Numbered from the stretch's first letter, positions 25,077-33,167 are shown. The stretch is 42,307 nt of DNA from Pseudomonas guariconensis (GCF_015680235.1 NZ_JADLJL010000040.1:1-42307), one strand, 5' to 3'. Numbers and translations are program-made. Notes: generated by a model not told the origin, from the letters alone.

Positions 25077-25226
25077 CTATCGAGGTGTTCGACAGATATT
25101 CGGTGAGGTACTGCGTACGGCGTTGCCACCCAAGGTCGACCGAACGGAGGCGGCAGGCTGGCCCGAACGGGATTGGCTAAATCGCCAGGTGTAGGTGTCT
25201 GCGTAGTGATAAGTGATGTAGTTCAT
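25077..25226 (-). CDS. Second leader peptide, Tyr-rich (49 aa)
   Basis: This short frame begins MNYITYHYADTYTW: Tyr codons stand at positions 3, 6, 8 and 12 and Trp at 14. GAGGA is placed seven bases before the ATG. The remaining 35 residues are Ser/Arg/Thr-rich without motif. It lies after the attenuator and stops 48 bases before the DAHP synthase start. A role in sensing tyrosine supply, by stalling and translational coupling, is an inference from composition and place; its long tail is unusual for a leader. Confidence 0.6.
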   Translation of the reverse strand: MNYITYHYADTYTWRFSQSRSGQPAASVRSTLGGNAVRSTSPNICRTPR

Positions 25227-25269
25227 GAATCTGTCCTCAACGTGAATCGGTGTTTTTCAAAAGCCTGGA

Positions 25270-25310
25270 AAAGCAAAACCCCCGGGGCGGGGAGCCGACC
25301 GGGGGTTTGA
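25270..25310 (-). terminator. Rho-independent attenuator before the DAHP synthase gene
   Basis: On the minus strand AAACCCCCGG (25308-25299) pairs perfectly with CCGGGGGTTT (25285-25276) across a 13-base loop, followed by TGCTTTT. It lies 59 bases after the stop codon of the aromatic leader peptide and about 240 bases before the structural gene. A competing helix is possible between GAGGGGCCGCCG (25335-25324) and CGGTCGGCTCCCC (25301-25289), which would remove the loop-side part of the terminator stem. Confidence 0.8.
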
Positions 25311-25344
25311 GTATTCTCGTATTCGGCGGCCCCTCGAAGGTGGG

Positions 25345-25369
25345 CGCCGTGTGGGTATCAGCGGCGCCT
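25345..25369 (-). promoter_or_regulatory. Pause-type hairpin following leader peptide 1
   Basis: Immediately after the leader's TAG the minus strand reads GGCGCCG, twelve loop bases, then CGGCGCC. The 7-bp perfect stem is in the position of the 1:2 pause hairpin of amino-acid attenuators. Confidence 0.5.
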
Positions 25370-25487
25370 AGTGGCTAAACCAATACCCAAAATAAAAGCT
25401 GGCAACGGACTGGCAGCGGGCAACGGCCGACACAGGGCGCGCGGTGCGACCGGTGTGGTTGGCGTGGTTGCGGATGCTGTGGGTCAT
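25368..25487 (-). CDS. Aromatic leader peptide (39 aa) of the DAHP synthase gene
   Basis: The frame starts at ATG 25487 behind GGAGAG and ends at TAG 25368. Residues 31-37 are FYFGYWF: three Phe, two Tyr and one Trp in seven positions, only two residues before the stop. The rest is His/Arg/Ala-rich. This is the design of ribosome-mediated attenuation leaders such as those of pheA, pheST or trp. A strong terminator follows 59 bases downstream. Starvation for any aromatic amino acid would stall the ribosome at this run and should favour read-through into the synthase gene. Confidence 0.82.
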   Translation of the reverse strand: MTHSIRNHANHTGRTARPVSAVARCQSVASFYFGYWFSH

Positions 25488-25594
25488 GTTGCTCTCCAGT
25501 GAATGAGCCCGAGCTTACTGCACCTTTGCCGTGGCATTCAATGGATAAATGCTATGGCGTCGATCATTTTTGAGCGGTCTTCGAGGCTGCTCTG

Positions 25595-25680
25595 CGGCCT
25601 GTTCGCGGCGCAAGGCCGCGCCTACAGCAATCGCGGCGACCTTGTAGGAGCGGCCTTGCGCCGCGAAAGGGCCGCGTAGG
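25595..25680. repeat. REP pair in inverted orientation
   Basis: GTTCGCGGCGCAAGGCCGCG faces AGGAGCGGCCTTGCGCCGCG. It separates the acyl-CoA dehydrogenase 3' end from the promoter region of the DAHP synthase leader. Confidence 0.85.
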
Positions 25681-25692
25681 CCCCAATGGACC

Positions 25693-26844
25693 TCACAACG
25701 GATAGTGCTTGAGTTCCCGCGCGATCAGCATGCGCTGGATCTCGCTCGACCCCTCGTAGATCTGCGTGATACGCGCATCGCGGTAATAGCGCTCCACTGG
25801 GTAGTCCTCGAGGTAGCCGTAGCCGCCATGCACCTGGATCGCCATCGAGCACACCCGTTCGGCCATCTCCGAGGCGAACAGCTTGGCCTGGGAGGCTTCG
25901 GAGAGGCACGGTTTGCCGGCGCTGCGCAGGCGCGCGGCGTGGAGGATCAACAGGCGTGCGGCATTGACCTGCACCTGCATGTCGGCGAGCAGGTTGGCGA
26001 TGCTCTGGTGTTCATTGATCGGCTTACCGAACTGCACGCGATCGCGGGAGTACGCCAGCGCCGCCTCGAACGCGGCGCGGGCGATGCCCAGGGCCTGGGC
26101 GGCGATGCCGATACGGCCACCCTCGAGGTTGGACAAGGCGATGGCCAGGCCCTTGCCACGCTCGCCCAACAGGTTGGCGGCTGGGATGCGGCAGTCGTCG
26201 AGGGTCACTGCGCAGGTATCGGAGGCGCGGATCCCCATCTTGTGCTCGCTGCGGTCGACCTTGAAACCGGGGTTGTCGGTGGGTACCAAGAACGCCGAGA
26301 GGCCTTTTTTGCCAAGCTCCGGGTCGGTCACCGCGAAGACGATGGCCAGCCCCGCGCGGCGGGCATTGCTGACGAATTGCTTGGCGCCGTTGATCACCCA
26401 ATGGCCATCTATCAGCTCGGCGCGGGTGCGCAGGTTGTGGGCCTCGGAGCCGGCCTGGGGTTCGGTCAGGCAGAAACAACCGATCACCTCGCCGCTGGCC
26501 AGGCGCGGCAGCCAGGCCTGTTGCTGCTCGGGCGTGCCATAGGCCAGCAGCGGGCCGCAGCCGACCGAGTTGTGAATGCTCATCAAGGCACCGGTTGCGC
26601 CGTCGCCGGCGGCGATTTCCTCGACCGCGAGGGCATAGGCCACGTAGTCGGTGTAGCTGCCGCCGAAGGCTTCCGGCACCACCATGCCGAGCAGGCCCAA
26701 CTCGCCCATCTTGCGCACCACTGCATCGTCGATCCAGGCCGCCTTTTCCCACGCCTGGGCGTTGGGCGCGATCTCGCCACGGGCGAAGTCCCGGGCCATG
26801 TCGCGGATCATGATCTGTTCTTCGCTCAGTTCCAGGTCTTGCAT
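25693..26844 (-). CDS. Acyl-CoA dehydrogenase, probable isobutyryl-CoA dehydrogenase
   Basis: This 383-residue FAD enzyme of the short/medium-chain class contains the family signatures GCFCLTEPQAGSEAHNL and QVHGGYGYLEDYPVERYYRD. The catalytic base is probably Glu364 in IYEGSSEIQ. Its neighbour upstream in the operon (16 bp) encodes 3-hydroxyisobutyryl-CoA hydrolase, which argues that it oxidises isobutyryl-CoA to methacrylyl-CoA in valine breakdown. Short branched-chain or butyryl-CoA activity cannot be excluded. AGGAG precedes the start. It is cytoplasmic and passes electrons to ETF. Confidence 0.9.
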   Translation of the reverse strand: MQDLELSEEQIMIRDMARDFARGEIAPNAQAWEKAAWIDDAVVRKMGELGLLGMVVPEAFGGSYTDYVAYALAVEEIAAGDGATGALMSIHNSVGCGPLLAYGTPEQQQAWLPRLASGEVIGCFCLTEPQAGSEAHNLRTRAELIDGHWVINGAKQFVSNARRAGLAIVFAVTDPELGKKGLSAFLVPTDNPGFKVDRSEHKMGIRASDTCAVTLDDCRIPAANLLGERGKGLAIALSNLEGGRIGIAAQALGIARAAFEAALAYSRDRVQFGKPINEHQSIANLLADMQVQVNAARLLILHAARLRSAGKPCLSEASQAKLFASEMAERVCSMAIQVHGGYGYLEDYPVERYYRDARITQIYEGSSEIQRMLIARELKHYPL

Positions 26845-26860
26845 CTGTGTACTCCTCGGC

Positions 26861-27925
26861 TCACAGGCCTTCGAAGAATTGCTCCACGCGTTGGCGGTCG
26901 AGCCCGGCGAGGGTCGGCGGGTTCCAGCGTGGCTGCTTGTCCTTGTCGATGATCAGGGCGCGCACGCCCTCGATGATGTCGCCGTACTCGAACCATTGGC
27001 GGTCCAGGTGCAGCTCCATGGCGAAGCACGCCTCCAAGCTCAGGTGGCGCCCGCGACGCAGCATCTCCAATGTAACCGCCATGGCCAGGGGCGAGCGGCT
27101 TTCCAGCTGGTCGGCGGTGGTCAGGGCCCATTGGTGGCTGTCGCCGATGCTTACGGCGCGCAATTGCTCGATGATGCTGGGCAGGTCGGGCAGGGCGAAG
27201 AAATGATCGATCACCGGGCGCAGCTTGGCCAGGGGCGCGTCGTCCAGCACCTGGGTGCCGAGCTTGGCCAGCAGGCCTTGCAGGTCCTTGAGCGGGTGGT
27301 CGCCGAAGGCCAGGCGGTCGAGGCCGGCGTCCAGGGCGGCGAGTTTGTCGCTCTCCAGGTACCAATCGGCCAGGCCGCAGTAGAGCGCGTCGGCGGCCTG
27401 GATCTGCGTGCCGCTGACGCCCAGGTAGGTGCCCAGCTCGCCGGGAATGCGTGACAGGAAATAGCTGCCGCCGACATCCGGGAAATAGCCGATGGCCACT
27501 TCCGGCATGCCCAGGCGGCTGCGCTCGGTGACCACGCGCAGGTCTGCGCCTTGTGCCAGGCCCATGCCGCCACCGAGGGTGAAGCCGTCCATGAGCACCA
27601 TCACCGGCTTGCGGTAGTGATGGATGCACAGGTCCAGGGCGTACTCTTCGACGAAGAAATCCGTGTGCAGGCGGGTGCCGGCCTTGAAGCTGTCGTGCAG
27701 CGAACGGATATCGCCGCCGGCGCAGAAGCCCTTGGGGCCTTCGCCACGCAGCACCACGGCGTGCACCTGCGGGTCTTCGGCCCATTGGTCGAGGTGACTG
27801 TGCAGACTACGCACCATGTCGAGGGTCAGGGCATTGAGGCCGGCGGGACGGTTGAGGGTCAGGTGGCCGATATGGTTACGGATTTCGGCCAGCACCTGGG
27901 CCTCGGAATGAGCGTGCGCGTTCAT
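26861..27925 (-). CDS. 3-hydroxyisobutyryl-CoA hydrolase
   Basis: The 354-residue crotonase-fold protein is longer than an enoyl-CoA hydratase and carries the HIBCH hallmark FPDVGGSYFLSRIPG, together with the oxyanion-hole motifs GFCAGGDIRSLH and DGFTLGGGMGLAQGADLRVV. It hydrolyses 3-hydroxyisobutyryl-CoA, a step of valine catabolism that lets the acid leave the CoA pool and prevents methacrylyl-CoA build-up. GGGAG precedes the ATG. It forms an operon with the acyl-CoA dehydrogenase gene downstream. The regulator is not in the window. Confidence 0.9.
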   Translation of the reverse strand: MNAHAHSEAQVLAEIRNHIGHLTLNRPAGLNALTLDMVRSLHSHLDQWAEDPQVHAVVLRGEGPKGFCAGGDIRSLHDSFKAGTRLHTDFFVEEYALDLCIHHYRKPVMVLMDGFTLGGGMGLAQGADLRVVTERSRLGMPEVAIGYFPDVGGSYFLSRIPGELGTYLGVSGTQIQAADALYCGLADWYLESDKLAALDAGLDRLAFGDHPLKDLQGLLAKLGTQVLDDAPLAKLRPVIDHFFALPDLPSIIEQLRAVSIGDSHQWALTTADQLESRSPLAMAVTLEMLRRGRHLSLEACFAMELHLDRQWFEYGDIIEGVRALIIDKDKQPRWNPPTLAGLDRQRVEQFFEGL

Positions 27926-28114
27926 CGCGGTCTCCCTGCTTTGTTATTGATTTTCCAAGTGAAGTTTGGAGTGCGCTGGAGGATCGCAGGATCCTGGCAT
28001 GCGAATATGCCATGCACAATCGACAAATCTGCAGCACCTTTTTGCATTTTTGCGTGGTACGGTCCTCCAGGCCCGTCCTGTCACTGTAGCGCGTGGGGGC
28101 GTGCCATACCCGGT

Positions 28115-29017
28115 TCAATCGCCCGCGGCGGGGCGCTGGGCCGGGGATACACCCTGCGTCTGGCCGCGGCTGACCCACCAGCCGAACGCCGCGGCGGTGA
28201 AGAACATGATCAGGCTGTACAGCGCTGCGGGCACCGCCATGGTCGCATTGTTCAGCAGCGAAGGGCTCAGGGCCAGGGCGATCGCCAGGGTGCCGTTGTG
28301 GATGCCGATCTCCATGCCGATGGCAATCGCTTGCCGGCGCGGGATGTTCAGCATTCTTGGCACCCAGTAGCCCACCCCCAGGCTGAGCAGGTTGAACAGC
28401 AGCGCGGCACCGCCCACCACCGGCGCATACTCGACCACGGTTTGCCAGTCCTTGGCCAGGGCCAGGATGATGGTAAAGGCCAGGAACAATGCCGCCAGCA
28501 GCTTCATGGGTTTCTCCATGCGGTTGGCGAAGGCGGGTGCCCAGCGGCGGACGAGCATGCCCAGGGCCACCGGCAGCAGGACGATGGCGAACACCTGCAT
28601 GACCTTGGCAAATTGCAGAGGGATGGCCTGGTCCGAGGCCATGAACCACATCAGCGACAGGTTCACCAGCAGCGGCATGGTCAGTATGGCGATCAGCGAA
28701 TTGACCGCTGTCAGGGTGATGTTCAGCGCCACATCACCATGGGCCAGGTGGCTGAACAGGTTGGCCGTGGTGCCGCCGGGCGAGGCAGCCAGCAGCATCA
28801 GGCCCACCGCCAGGGCCGACTCCAGGCCCAGGCCGTTGGCGATCAAAAAGCATACCAGCGGCAGCAGCAGGATCTGGCATGCCAGGCCCACCACGACCGG
28901 CTTGGGATATTTCACCACCCGGGCGAAGTCGGCCAGGGTGAGCGAGAGCCCCAACCCAAGCATGATGACGCCCAGGGCGAGAGGCAGGACAGCGGTGAGC
29001 AGCGGCGACGCGGTCAT
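28115..29017 (-). CDS. Bile acid:sodium symporter family (BASS) transporter
   Basis: The 300-residue protein has nine or ten hydrophobic segments. Family motifs are the LAASPGGTTANLFSHLAHGD segment and later EIGIHNGTLAIALAL, which hold the two Na+ sites in BASS proteins. Bacterial members move organic anions such as pantoate or other keto acids; a bile-acid substrate is unlikely in a free-living pseudomonad. AAAGGA lies upstream of the start. It is a single gene, 190 bp upstream of the valine operon and in the same direction. Substrate unknown. Confidence 0.88.
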   Translation of the reverse strand: MTASPLLTAVLPLALGVIMLGLGLSLTLADFARVVKYPKPVVVGLACQILLLPLVCFLIANGLGLESALAVGLMLLAASPGGTTANLFSHLAHGDVALNITLTAVNSLIAILTMPLLVNLSLMWFMASDQAIPLQFAKVMQVFAIVLLPVALGMLVRRWAPAFANRMEKPMKLLAALFLAFTIILALAKDWQTVVEYAPVVGGAALLFNLLSLGVGYWVPRMLNIPRRQAIAIGMEIGIHNGTLAIALALSPSLLNNATMAVPAALYSLIMFFTAAAFGWWVSRGQTQGVSPAQRPAAGD

Positions 29018-29184
29018 GGTGGCATTCCTTTGGCAAGTTGAAGGCAGTCTAGCCGCAACCTGATACCCGGCACGTTGCAGTTGTGCGAACGCTAAAGCGG
29101 GTCGTTGCGCCTGCCCCGAGTCGATTTGCCGCTTGAAGGCAGCGCCCTACGGCTCTAGCATTCCGGCTTTCTGAGGCTGCCGCG

Positions 29185-29262
29185 TGGCCCATCGCGAGAC
29201 AAGCCTGCTTCTACGACCTCCTGTAGGAGCGGGCTTGCCCCGCGATGGCCTGCATAGCAGGC
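29185..29262. repeat. REP pair in inverted orientation
   Basis: CATCGCGAGACAAGCCTGCT and GTAGGAGCGGGCTTGCCCCG face each other in the gap between divergent BASS and DyP genes. Confidence 0.75.
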
Positions 29263-29302
29263 CCAACCAAGCACTACGCTCTTACCCGAGGATTAGCCAC
29301 AC

Positions 29303-30184
29303 ATGCCGTTCCAGCAAGGTCTGCTTGCCACACCCGTTCCCGCCCACGCCCGCCACCTGTTCTTCGCCGTACAGTCGGCCGAAGCGCTGCCGGCGGCACT
29401 CGACGCCTTGTTGCCGCAGGTCGATGGGCAGAGCCTGATCCTCTGCGTGGGTGCCCCCCTGGTCAAGGCGCTGGGCCGTGAGGTTCCTGGCCTGCGCGCC
29501 TTCCCTCAGTTGGATGCGATAGTGGAAAACCCCAGCACCCAGCACGCCCTGTGGCTGTGGTTGCGCGGCGAGCAACGTGGCGACCTGTTCCTGCGCGCCC
29601 AGTCCCTGGAGCAAATGTTGGCCCCGACATTGCGCCTGGTGGACAGCGTCGATGGCTTCCTGCATCGCGGCGGCCATGACCTGACCGGCTACGAGGACGG
29701 CACCGAGAACCCGCTGGACGAAGCGGCCGTGGAGGCTGCCATCGTCGCCGGCGACCAGGCCGGCCTGGCCGGCTCCAGCTTCGCCGCCTTCCAGCTGTGG
29801 AAGCACGATCTGAACTACTTCAAGTCGTTGCCCCAGCAGGAGCAGGACAACATCATCGGCCGTCGTCTGAGCGACAACGAAGAGCTGGACGACGCCCCCG
29901 CATCGGCCCACGTCAAGCGGACCGCCCAGGAAAGCTTCGCCCCGGAGGCGTTCGTCGTGCGGCGCTCCGTGGCCTGGGCCGACGAGCGTGGCGCGGGCCT
30001 GGCCTTCGTGGCCCTGGGCCATTCGCTGGATGCCTTCGAGGTGCAGCTGCGGCGCATGAGCGGCCTGGAAGACGGCATCATCGATGGCCTGTACCGCTTC
30101 AGCCGCCCGCTGACCGGCGGCTACTACTGGTGCCCGCCCATGGGCCCGGCCGGTGTCGACCTGAGCTTGTTGTTGCAGGCCTGA
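29303..30184 (+). CDS. Dyp-type haem peroxidase
   Basis: The 293-residue protein is a YfeX-like (class B) dye-decolourising peroxidase. The GxxDG motif is GYEDGTENP (Gly129..Asp132-Gly133), the proximal haem ligand is probably His203 (SAHVKR) and the distal Arg is in VVRRSVAW (220-221). No Tat or Sec signal is seen, so it acts in the cytoplasm or as encapsulin cargo; no encapsulin gene is nearby. It uses H2O2 to oxidise dyes and phenols; the natural substrate is unknown. CGAGGA lies upstream. A perfect 8-bp hairpin follows the stop codon. Confidence 0.93.
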   Translation: MPFQQGLLATPVPAHARHLFFAVQSAEALPAALDALLPQVDGQSLILCVGAPLVKALGREVPGLRAFPQLDAIVENPSTQHALWLWLRGEQRGDLFLRAQSLEQMLAPTLRLVDSVDGFLHRGGHDLTGYEDGTENPLDEAAVEAAIVAGDQAGLAGSSFAAFQLWKHDLNYFKSLPQQEQDNIIGRRLSDNEELDDAPASAHVKRTAQESFAPEAFVVRRSVAWADERGAGLAFVALGHSLDAFEVQLRRMSGLEDGIIDGLYRFSRPLTGGYYWCPPMGPAGVDLSLLLQA

Positions 30185-30194
30185 CCTTCGAATG

Positions 30195-30215
30195 CCGCCG
30201 GCCACGCGCCGGCGG
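30195..30215. terminator. Hairpin after the DyP gene
   Basis: CCGCCGGC-CACGC-GCCGGCGG is a perfect 8-bp GC stem 10 bases after the stop codon. It has no T-run, so termination is plausible but not certain. The rest of the gap to 30451 shows no gene; it should hold the promoter of the KGG gene. Confidence 0.5.
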
Positions 30216-30451
30216 TTGCCTACCCCACCATCCATCGGCTAACCCACGCCATCCTCGTATGCGGCGAAGTGCTCCAGGGCATGACCAAGGCCCAGTGAGG
30301 GCACATCTTGCGCGCCAAATAAACCGTGGCCGCTTATTTAACGCCACCGGTCCGGCGGTGCCGGAATAATGCGAATCCCGTTTTATCGCCGTACTCCCAA
30401 GCTATGTACGGCAGCGGCCGTGCATCCCGAAGCCACACGAGGTAACAGACC

Positions 30452-30616
30452 ATGGCCAATAAAGAAAACAGCAGGACCGGCAGCCAGGGTGGATCGAAGA
30501 ACCCAGGCAATTTCGCCAACGACCGCGAGAAAGCTTCCGAAGCCGGCCGTAAAGGCGGGCAGCACTCCGGTGGCGGCCGTTCCAGCGAGTCGAGCCGCAA
30601 GGGCGGCCGCTCGTAA
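30452..30616 (+). CDS. KGG-repeat small stress protein (54 aa)
   Basis: The gene reads MANKENSRTGSQGGSKNPGN.., EKASEAGRKGGQHSGGG and SSRKGGRS. It has the 'NFAxDREKAxEAGRKGGQ.SGG' pattern of the KGG/YciG stress-induced family (similar to fungal conidiation protein Con-10). These are small, very hydrophilic, disordered proteins linked to stationary phase, desiccation or general stress. The ATG at 30452 has CGAGGTAA about ten bases upstream. It is followed at once by a 12-bp perfect hairpin and then the lipoprotein gene. It is the first gene of a stress-like block extending to the metallothionein. Confidence 0.88.
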   Translation: MANKENSRTGSQGGSKNPGNFANDREKASEAGRKGGQHSGGGRSSESSRKGGRS

Positions 30617-30625
30617 GTGAGGCAA

Positions 30626-30652
30626 CGCAGTGCCAGGTGTCCTGGCACTGCG
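30626..30652. terminator. 12-bp perfect hairpin with triloop
   Basis: CGCAGTGCCAGG-TGT-CCTGGCACTGCG is perfectly paired, 9 bases after the KGG stop and 26 before the lipoprotein ATG. No T-tract follows (ATTACTT). It could partly end transcription or protect the upstream mRNA so that KGG protein is made in excess. Confidence 0.55.
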
Positions 30653-30678
30653 ATTACTTCCTGCCAGGAGGATTTCCT

Positions 30679-30867
30679 ATGCGCATGGCCCCATTGATCT
30701 GCCTGCTCGGCAGCTTGACGCTCGTGGGCGGATGTTTCGATCGCGACGACGATCACCCGGCCAAGGACGCCGACCCCAGCAAACCGTCGCTGCAAATGCA
30801 AAAGCCTGACGCGCCGGCCACCGAGCCTGCCCCTGACTCGCAGCCGGTACCGTCCCAAGACAACTGA
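30679..30867 (+). CDS. Small lipoprotein, function unknown
   Basis: This 62-residue precursor has a clear lipobox: MRMAPLICLLGSLTLVGGCF with Cys19 as the lipidation site. The mature 44 residues are acidic and rich in Asp, Pro and Gln (DRDDDHPAKDADPSKP..), so they are probably unstructured. It starts behind a perfect AGGAGG; the earlier in-frame start at 30637 lies within the hairpin and is rejected. It is 18 bp upstream of the iron-enzyme gene on the same strand and may be in the same operon. No known family is recognised. Confidence 0.75.
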   Translation: MRMAPLICLLGSLTLVGGCFDRDDDHPAKDADPSKPSLQMQKPDAPATEPAPDSQPVPSQDN

Positions 30868-30885
30868 TCGCGCAAGGAGTGAGGC

Positions 30886-32214
30886 ATGACGGTCATGACC
30901 CGCAAGGCCGCCCCCGTGGCGCCGGCCTTGGCCGCGAACGACAGCCTGGAGCGACGCTACCAGGCCCTGCTGCAAGGCCGTTGCGAAGACAGCGCCCAGT
31001 GGCTTGCCGAACAACTGGACCGGGCTGACACGCTGCCCGATGACCTGCCCACTTCAGCCGCGCAACTGGACGATTGGTCCGCGCGACATGCCGCCAAGGT
31101 CGCCCGTGACCATGCGGCCTACCTGCAGGCGCGGCGCCAAGGGGCGCCACGCCGCTACTTCGCCAACCGCGCCCAGGCCCTGTGGTTCCTCCAGCAGGTG
31201 GCGCCGACCAAGGCGGTGGATGGCGCATGGCTGCAAGGCCTGCTGCACCAATGGCCCGACCCACGCTACCACGGGTTGATCCGCACCTACCTGGAAGAAC
31301 TGGGCGACGGCGACCCACGCTGCAACCATGTGCTGATCTACCAGCGCCTGCTCAGCCGCCTGGGCTGCCTCGAACCGCTGCCTCTGGCGCCGGAGCGCTA
31401 CCTGCAAGGGACCGTGCAGTTGGCCCTGGGGCAGAACACCGAGGCGTTCCTGCCCGAGGTGATCGGCTATAACCTCGGCTATGAACAACCGCCGTTGCAT
31501 CTGTTGATCACCACCCATGAATTGGCCGAGCTGGGCATCGATGGTCATTATTTCCAGCTGCACGTGACCATCGACAATGCCGCCAGCGGTCATGCCCACA
31601 AGGCCATCCAGGCGCTGCGCCAACTTTGGCCGGCAGAGGACGGCGAGGGGTTCTATCAACGGGTCCGGCGCGGCTATCGGCTCAACGACCTGGGCACCGA
31701 CACCCCCAGCCTGATCGCCAGCTTCGACCTCGAGGACGAATTGCTCGCGGCCCTGGAGCGCAAGCGCGCTTTCGGCCAAATGATGCATTCGGACCACTGC
31801 CGCCTGCAGGGGCGCAGCATCAACGAGTGGTTGTCCGAAGCCGACGCCATGCCGGGCTTTCTCAAGGCCCTGCAGGGCCAGGGCTGGGTGCGCCGGGGTG
31901 AAGATCCGGCGCGCAGTCGCCTGTGGAAGTTGATCGAAGGCCCGGCCGCCGCCATGTTCGGCGTGTTCAGTGCCTACGAGAAGCAGCTTTGGCACGACTG
32001 GATCGCCAATGGCTGGGAAGCGCCCCGGCAACCCCGGGTGGCGCCTGGTAGCTGGCAGCTGGATGTCGAGCCGGACGACACCGGCATCGAGCGCACGCCG
32101 GTGTCGGTGCTGATCGAACGCATGGCTGGCAACGGCCACGCCCTGCCGGAAGGCCTGCGCGCAACCCGCGCGTATATCCAGGCCACCGGGCTTGCCCAGG
32201 AGGAGTCCCGCTGA
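30886..32214 (+). CDS. Iron-containing redox enzyme family protein (haem-oxygenase-like fold)
   Basis: This 442-residue, mainly helical protein is of the type annotated as iron-containing redox enzyme, related to haem-oxygenase-like diiron oxidases (HDO). Candidate metal ligands are Glu138/Glu139 and His148 (YLEELGDGDPRCNH), Glu191 (LPEVIGYN) and the cluster His226, Asp230, His236 (HVTIDNAASGH). Such enzymes oxidise, desaturate or cleave small amino or fatty acids; the true substrate is unknown. AAGGAG lies six bases before the ATG. Its stop TGA shares one base with the ATG of the methyltransferase gene, so the products are made in step. The ligand assignment is inferred by eye. Confidence 0.75.
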   Translation: MTVMTRKAAPVAPALAANDSLERRYQALLQGRCEDSAQWLAEQLDRADTLPDDLPTSAAQLDDWSARHAAKVARDHAAYLQARRQGAPRRYFANRAQALWFLQQVAPTKAVDGAWLQGLLHQWPDPRYHGLIRTYLEELGDGDPRCNHVLIYQRLLSRLGCLEPLPLAPERYLQGTVQLALGQNTEAFLPEVIGYNLGYEQPPLHLLITTHELAELGIDGHYFQLHVTIDNAASGHAHKAIQALRQLWPAEDGEGFYQRVRRGYRLNDLGTDTPSLIASFDLEDELLAALERKRAFGQMMHSDHCRLQGRSINEWLSEADAMPGFLKALQGQGWVRRGEDPARSRLWKLIEGPAAAMFGVFSAYEKQLWHDWIANGWEAPRQPRVAPGSWQLDVEPDDTGIERTPVSVLIERMAGNGHALPEGLRATRAYIQATGLAQEESR

Positions 32215-33167
32215 TGCTGCTCGCCGAAGAACAGATCCAGGCCGACGAGGCCCTGCTACAACTGGGCCGGCGTTTGCGCGCCGATGGCTATCGCTTCACC
32301 TGCGTGACGCCGGCGACCCATGCCCGCAACAACGCCCGCGAAGGGGCCGGACGGGCGCGTACGCTGCGCGATGTGTTCGGCTGGAGTCGGCCGTTCGCCG
32401 CTTCGTTGATTTCGGCCGACGAGCTTGCACAGCTGACCGCGGCGCAGGTGGTGGTCGAGGAGGGCGAACTGCTGCGCAGCACGGTGCGCTGGTCCAGCCT
32501 GGACGACCTATTGCTGGTGCATTCGGCATTTCCCACCGATGCCAGCGACGCTGTGTTCTTCGGCCCGGACAGCTACCGTTTCGCCCAGGTGATCCATGAC
32601 CATCTCCAGCGCTGCCCCAACCCTGTCCAGCATGCGGTGGATATCGGTTGCGGCAGCGGTGTCGGCGCACTGCTGATCGCGCGTGCTGCCCAGCACGCCC
32701 AGGTCAGCGCGGTGGACATCAACCCGCTGGCCCTGCGCTACACCGCCATCAACGCAGCCCTGGCGGCCGTGGGCAACCTCTCGGTGGAGCCGAGCGACCT
32801 GCTTGACGGCATCACCGGCACCTTTGACCTGATCGTCGCCAATCCACCGTACATGCTGGATACGAGCGAGCGGGTCTATCGCCATGGGGGTGGGGCGCTG
32901 GGCGCTGGACTGTCCTTGCGTATCGTCGAGCAGGCGCGCGAACGCCTGAGCCCTGGCGGCTCGCTGTTGCTTTACACGGGCGTGGCCATCGTCGAGGGCC
33001 GGGACGCGCTGCTCGAGGCCGTCCGCCTGTGCCTGGCCGGGCCCCAATGGAGCTGGGTGTACCGCGAAGTGGACCCAGATGTGTTCGGCGAACAGTTGCT
33101 CGAGCCGGGCTACGAGCAGGTCGAGCGCATCGCAGCGGTGGCGTTGACCGTCACCCGTAACACCTGA
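32214..33167 (+). CDS. SAM-dependent methyltransferase with NPPY motif
   Basis: The 317-residue protein has an N-terminal domain of about 110 residues (residues 1-110) and a Rossmann methyltransferase domain. Motif I is VDIGCGSGVG (142-151); the acidic end of strand 2 is Asp168 (VDINP). NPPY stands at 210-213, the catalytic signature of N-methyltransferases acting on amide or amino nitrogens (PrmC/HemK, N6-adenine enzymes). The N-terminal part is not that of PrmC, so a different substrate is likely. It overlaps both neighbours by TGATG junctions. I infer that it methylates an intermediate made by the neighbouring enzymes. Confidence 0.82.
   Translation: MLLAEEQIQADEALLQLGRRLRADGYRFTCVTPATHARNNAREGAGRARTLRDVFGWSRPFAASLISADELAQLTAAQVVVEEGELLRSTVRWSSLDDLLLVHSAFPTDASDAVFFGPDSYRFAQVIHDHLQRCPNPVQHAVDIGCGSGVGALLIARAAQHAQVSAVDINPLALRYTAINAALAAVGNLSVEPSDLLDGITGTFDLIVANPPYMLDTSERVYRHGGGALGAGLSLRIVEQARERLSPGGSLLLYTGVAIVEGRDALLEAVRLCLAGPQWSWVYREVDPDVFGEQLLEPGYEQVERIAAVALTVTRNT

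Noticed and set aside
25368..25487. Leader peptide 1 as a chance frame
   Set aside because: Kept, because the aromatic run, ribosome site, stop position and following terminator together are hard to explain by chance.
29303..30184. DyP as encapsulin cargo
   Set aside because: No encapsulin gene is nearby and no clear C-terminal targeting peptide is seen.
30369..30620. Plus-strand frame covering the KGG gene
   Set aside because: Wrong frame; the KGG family pattern and ribosome site belong to the frame starting at 30452.
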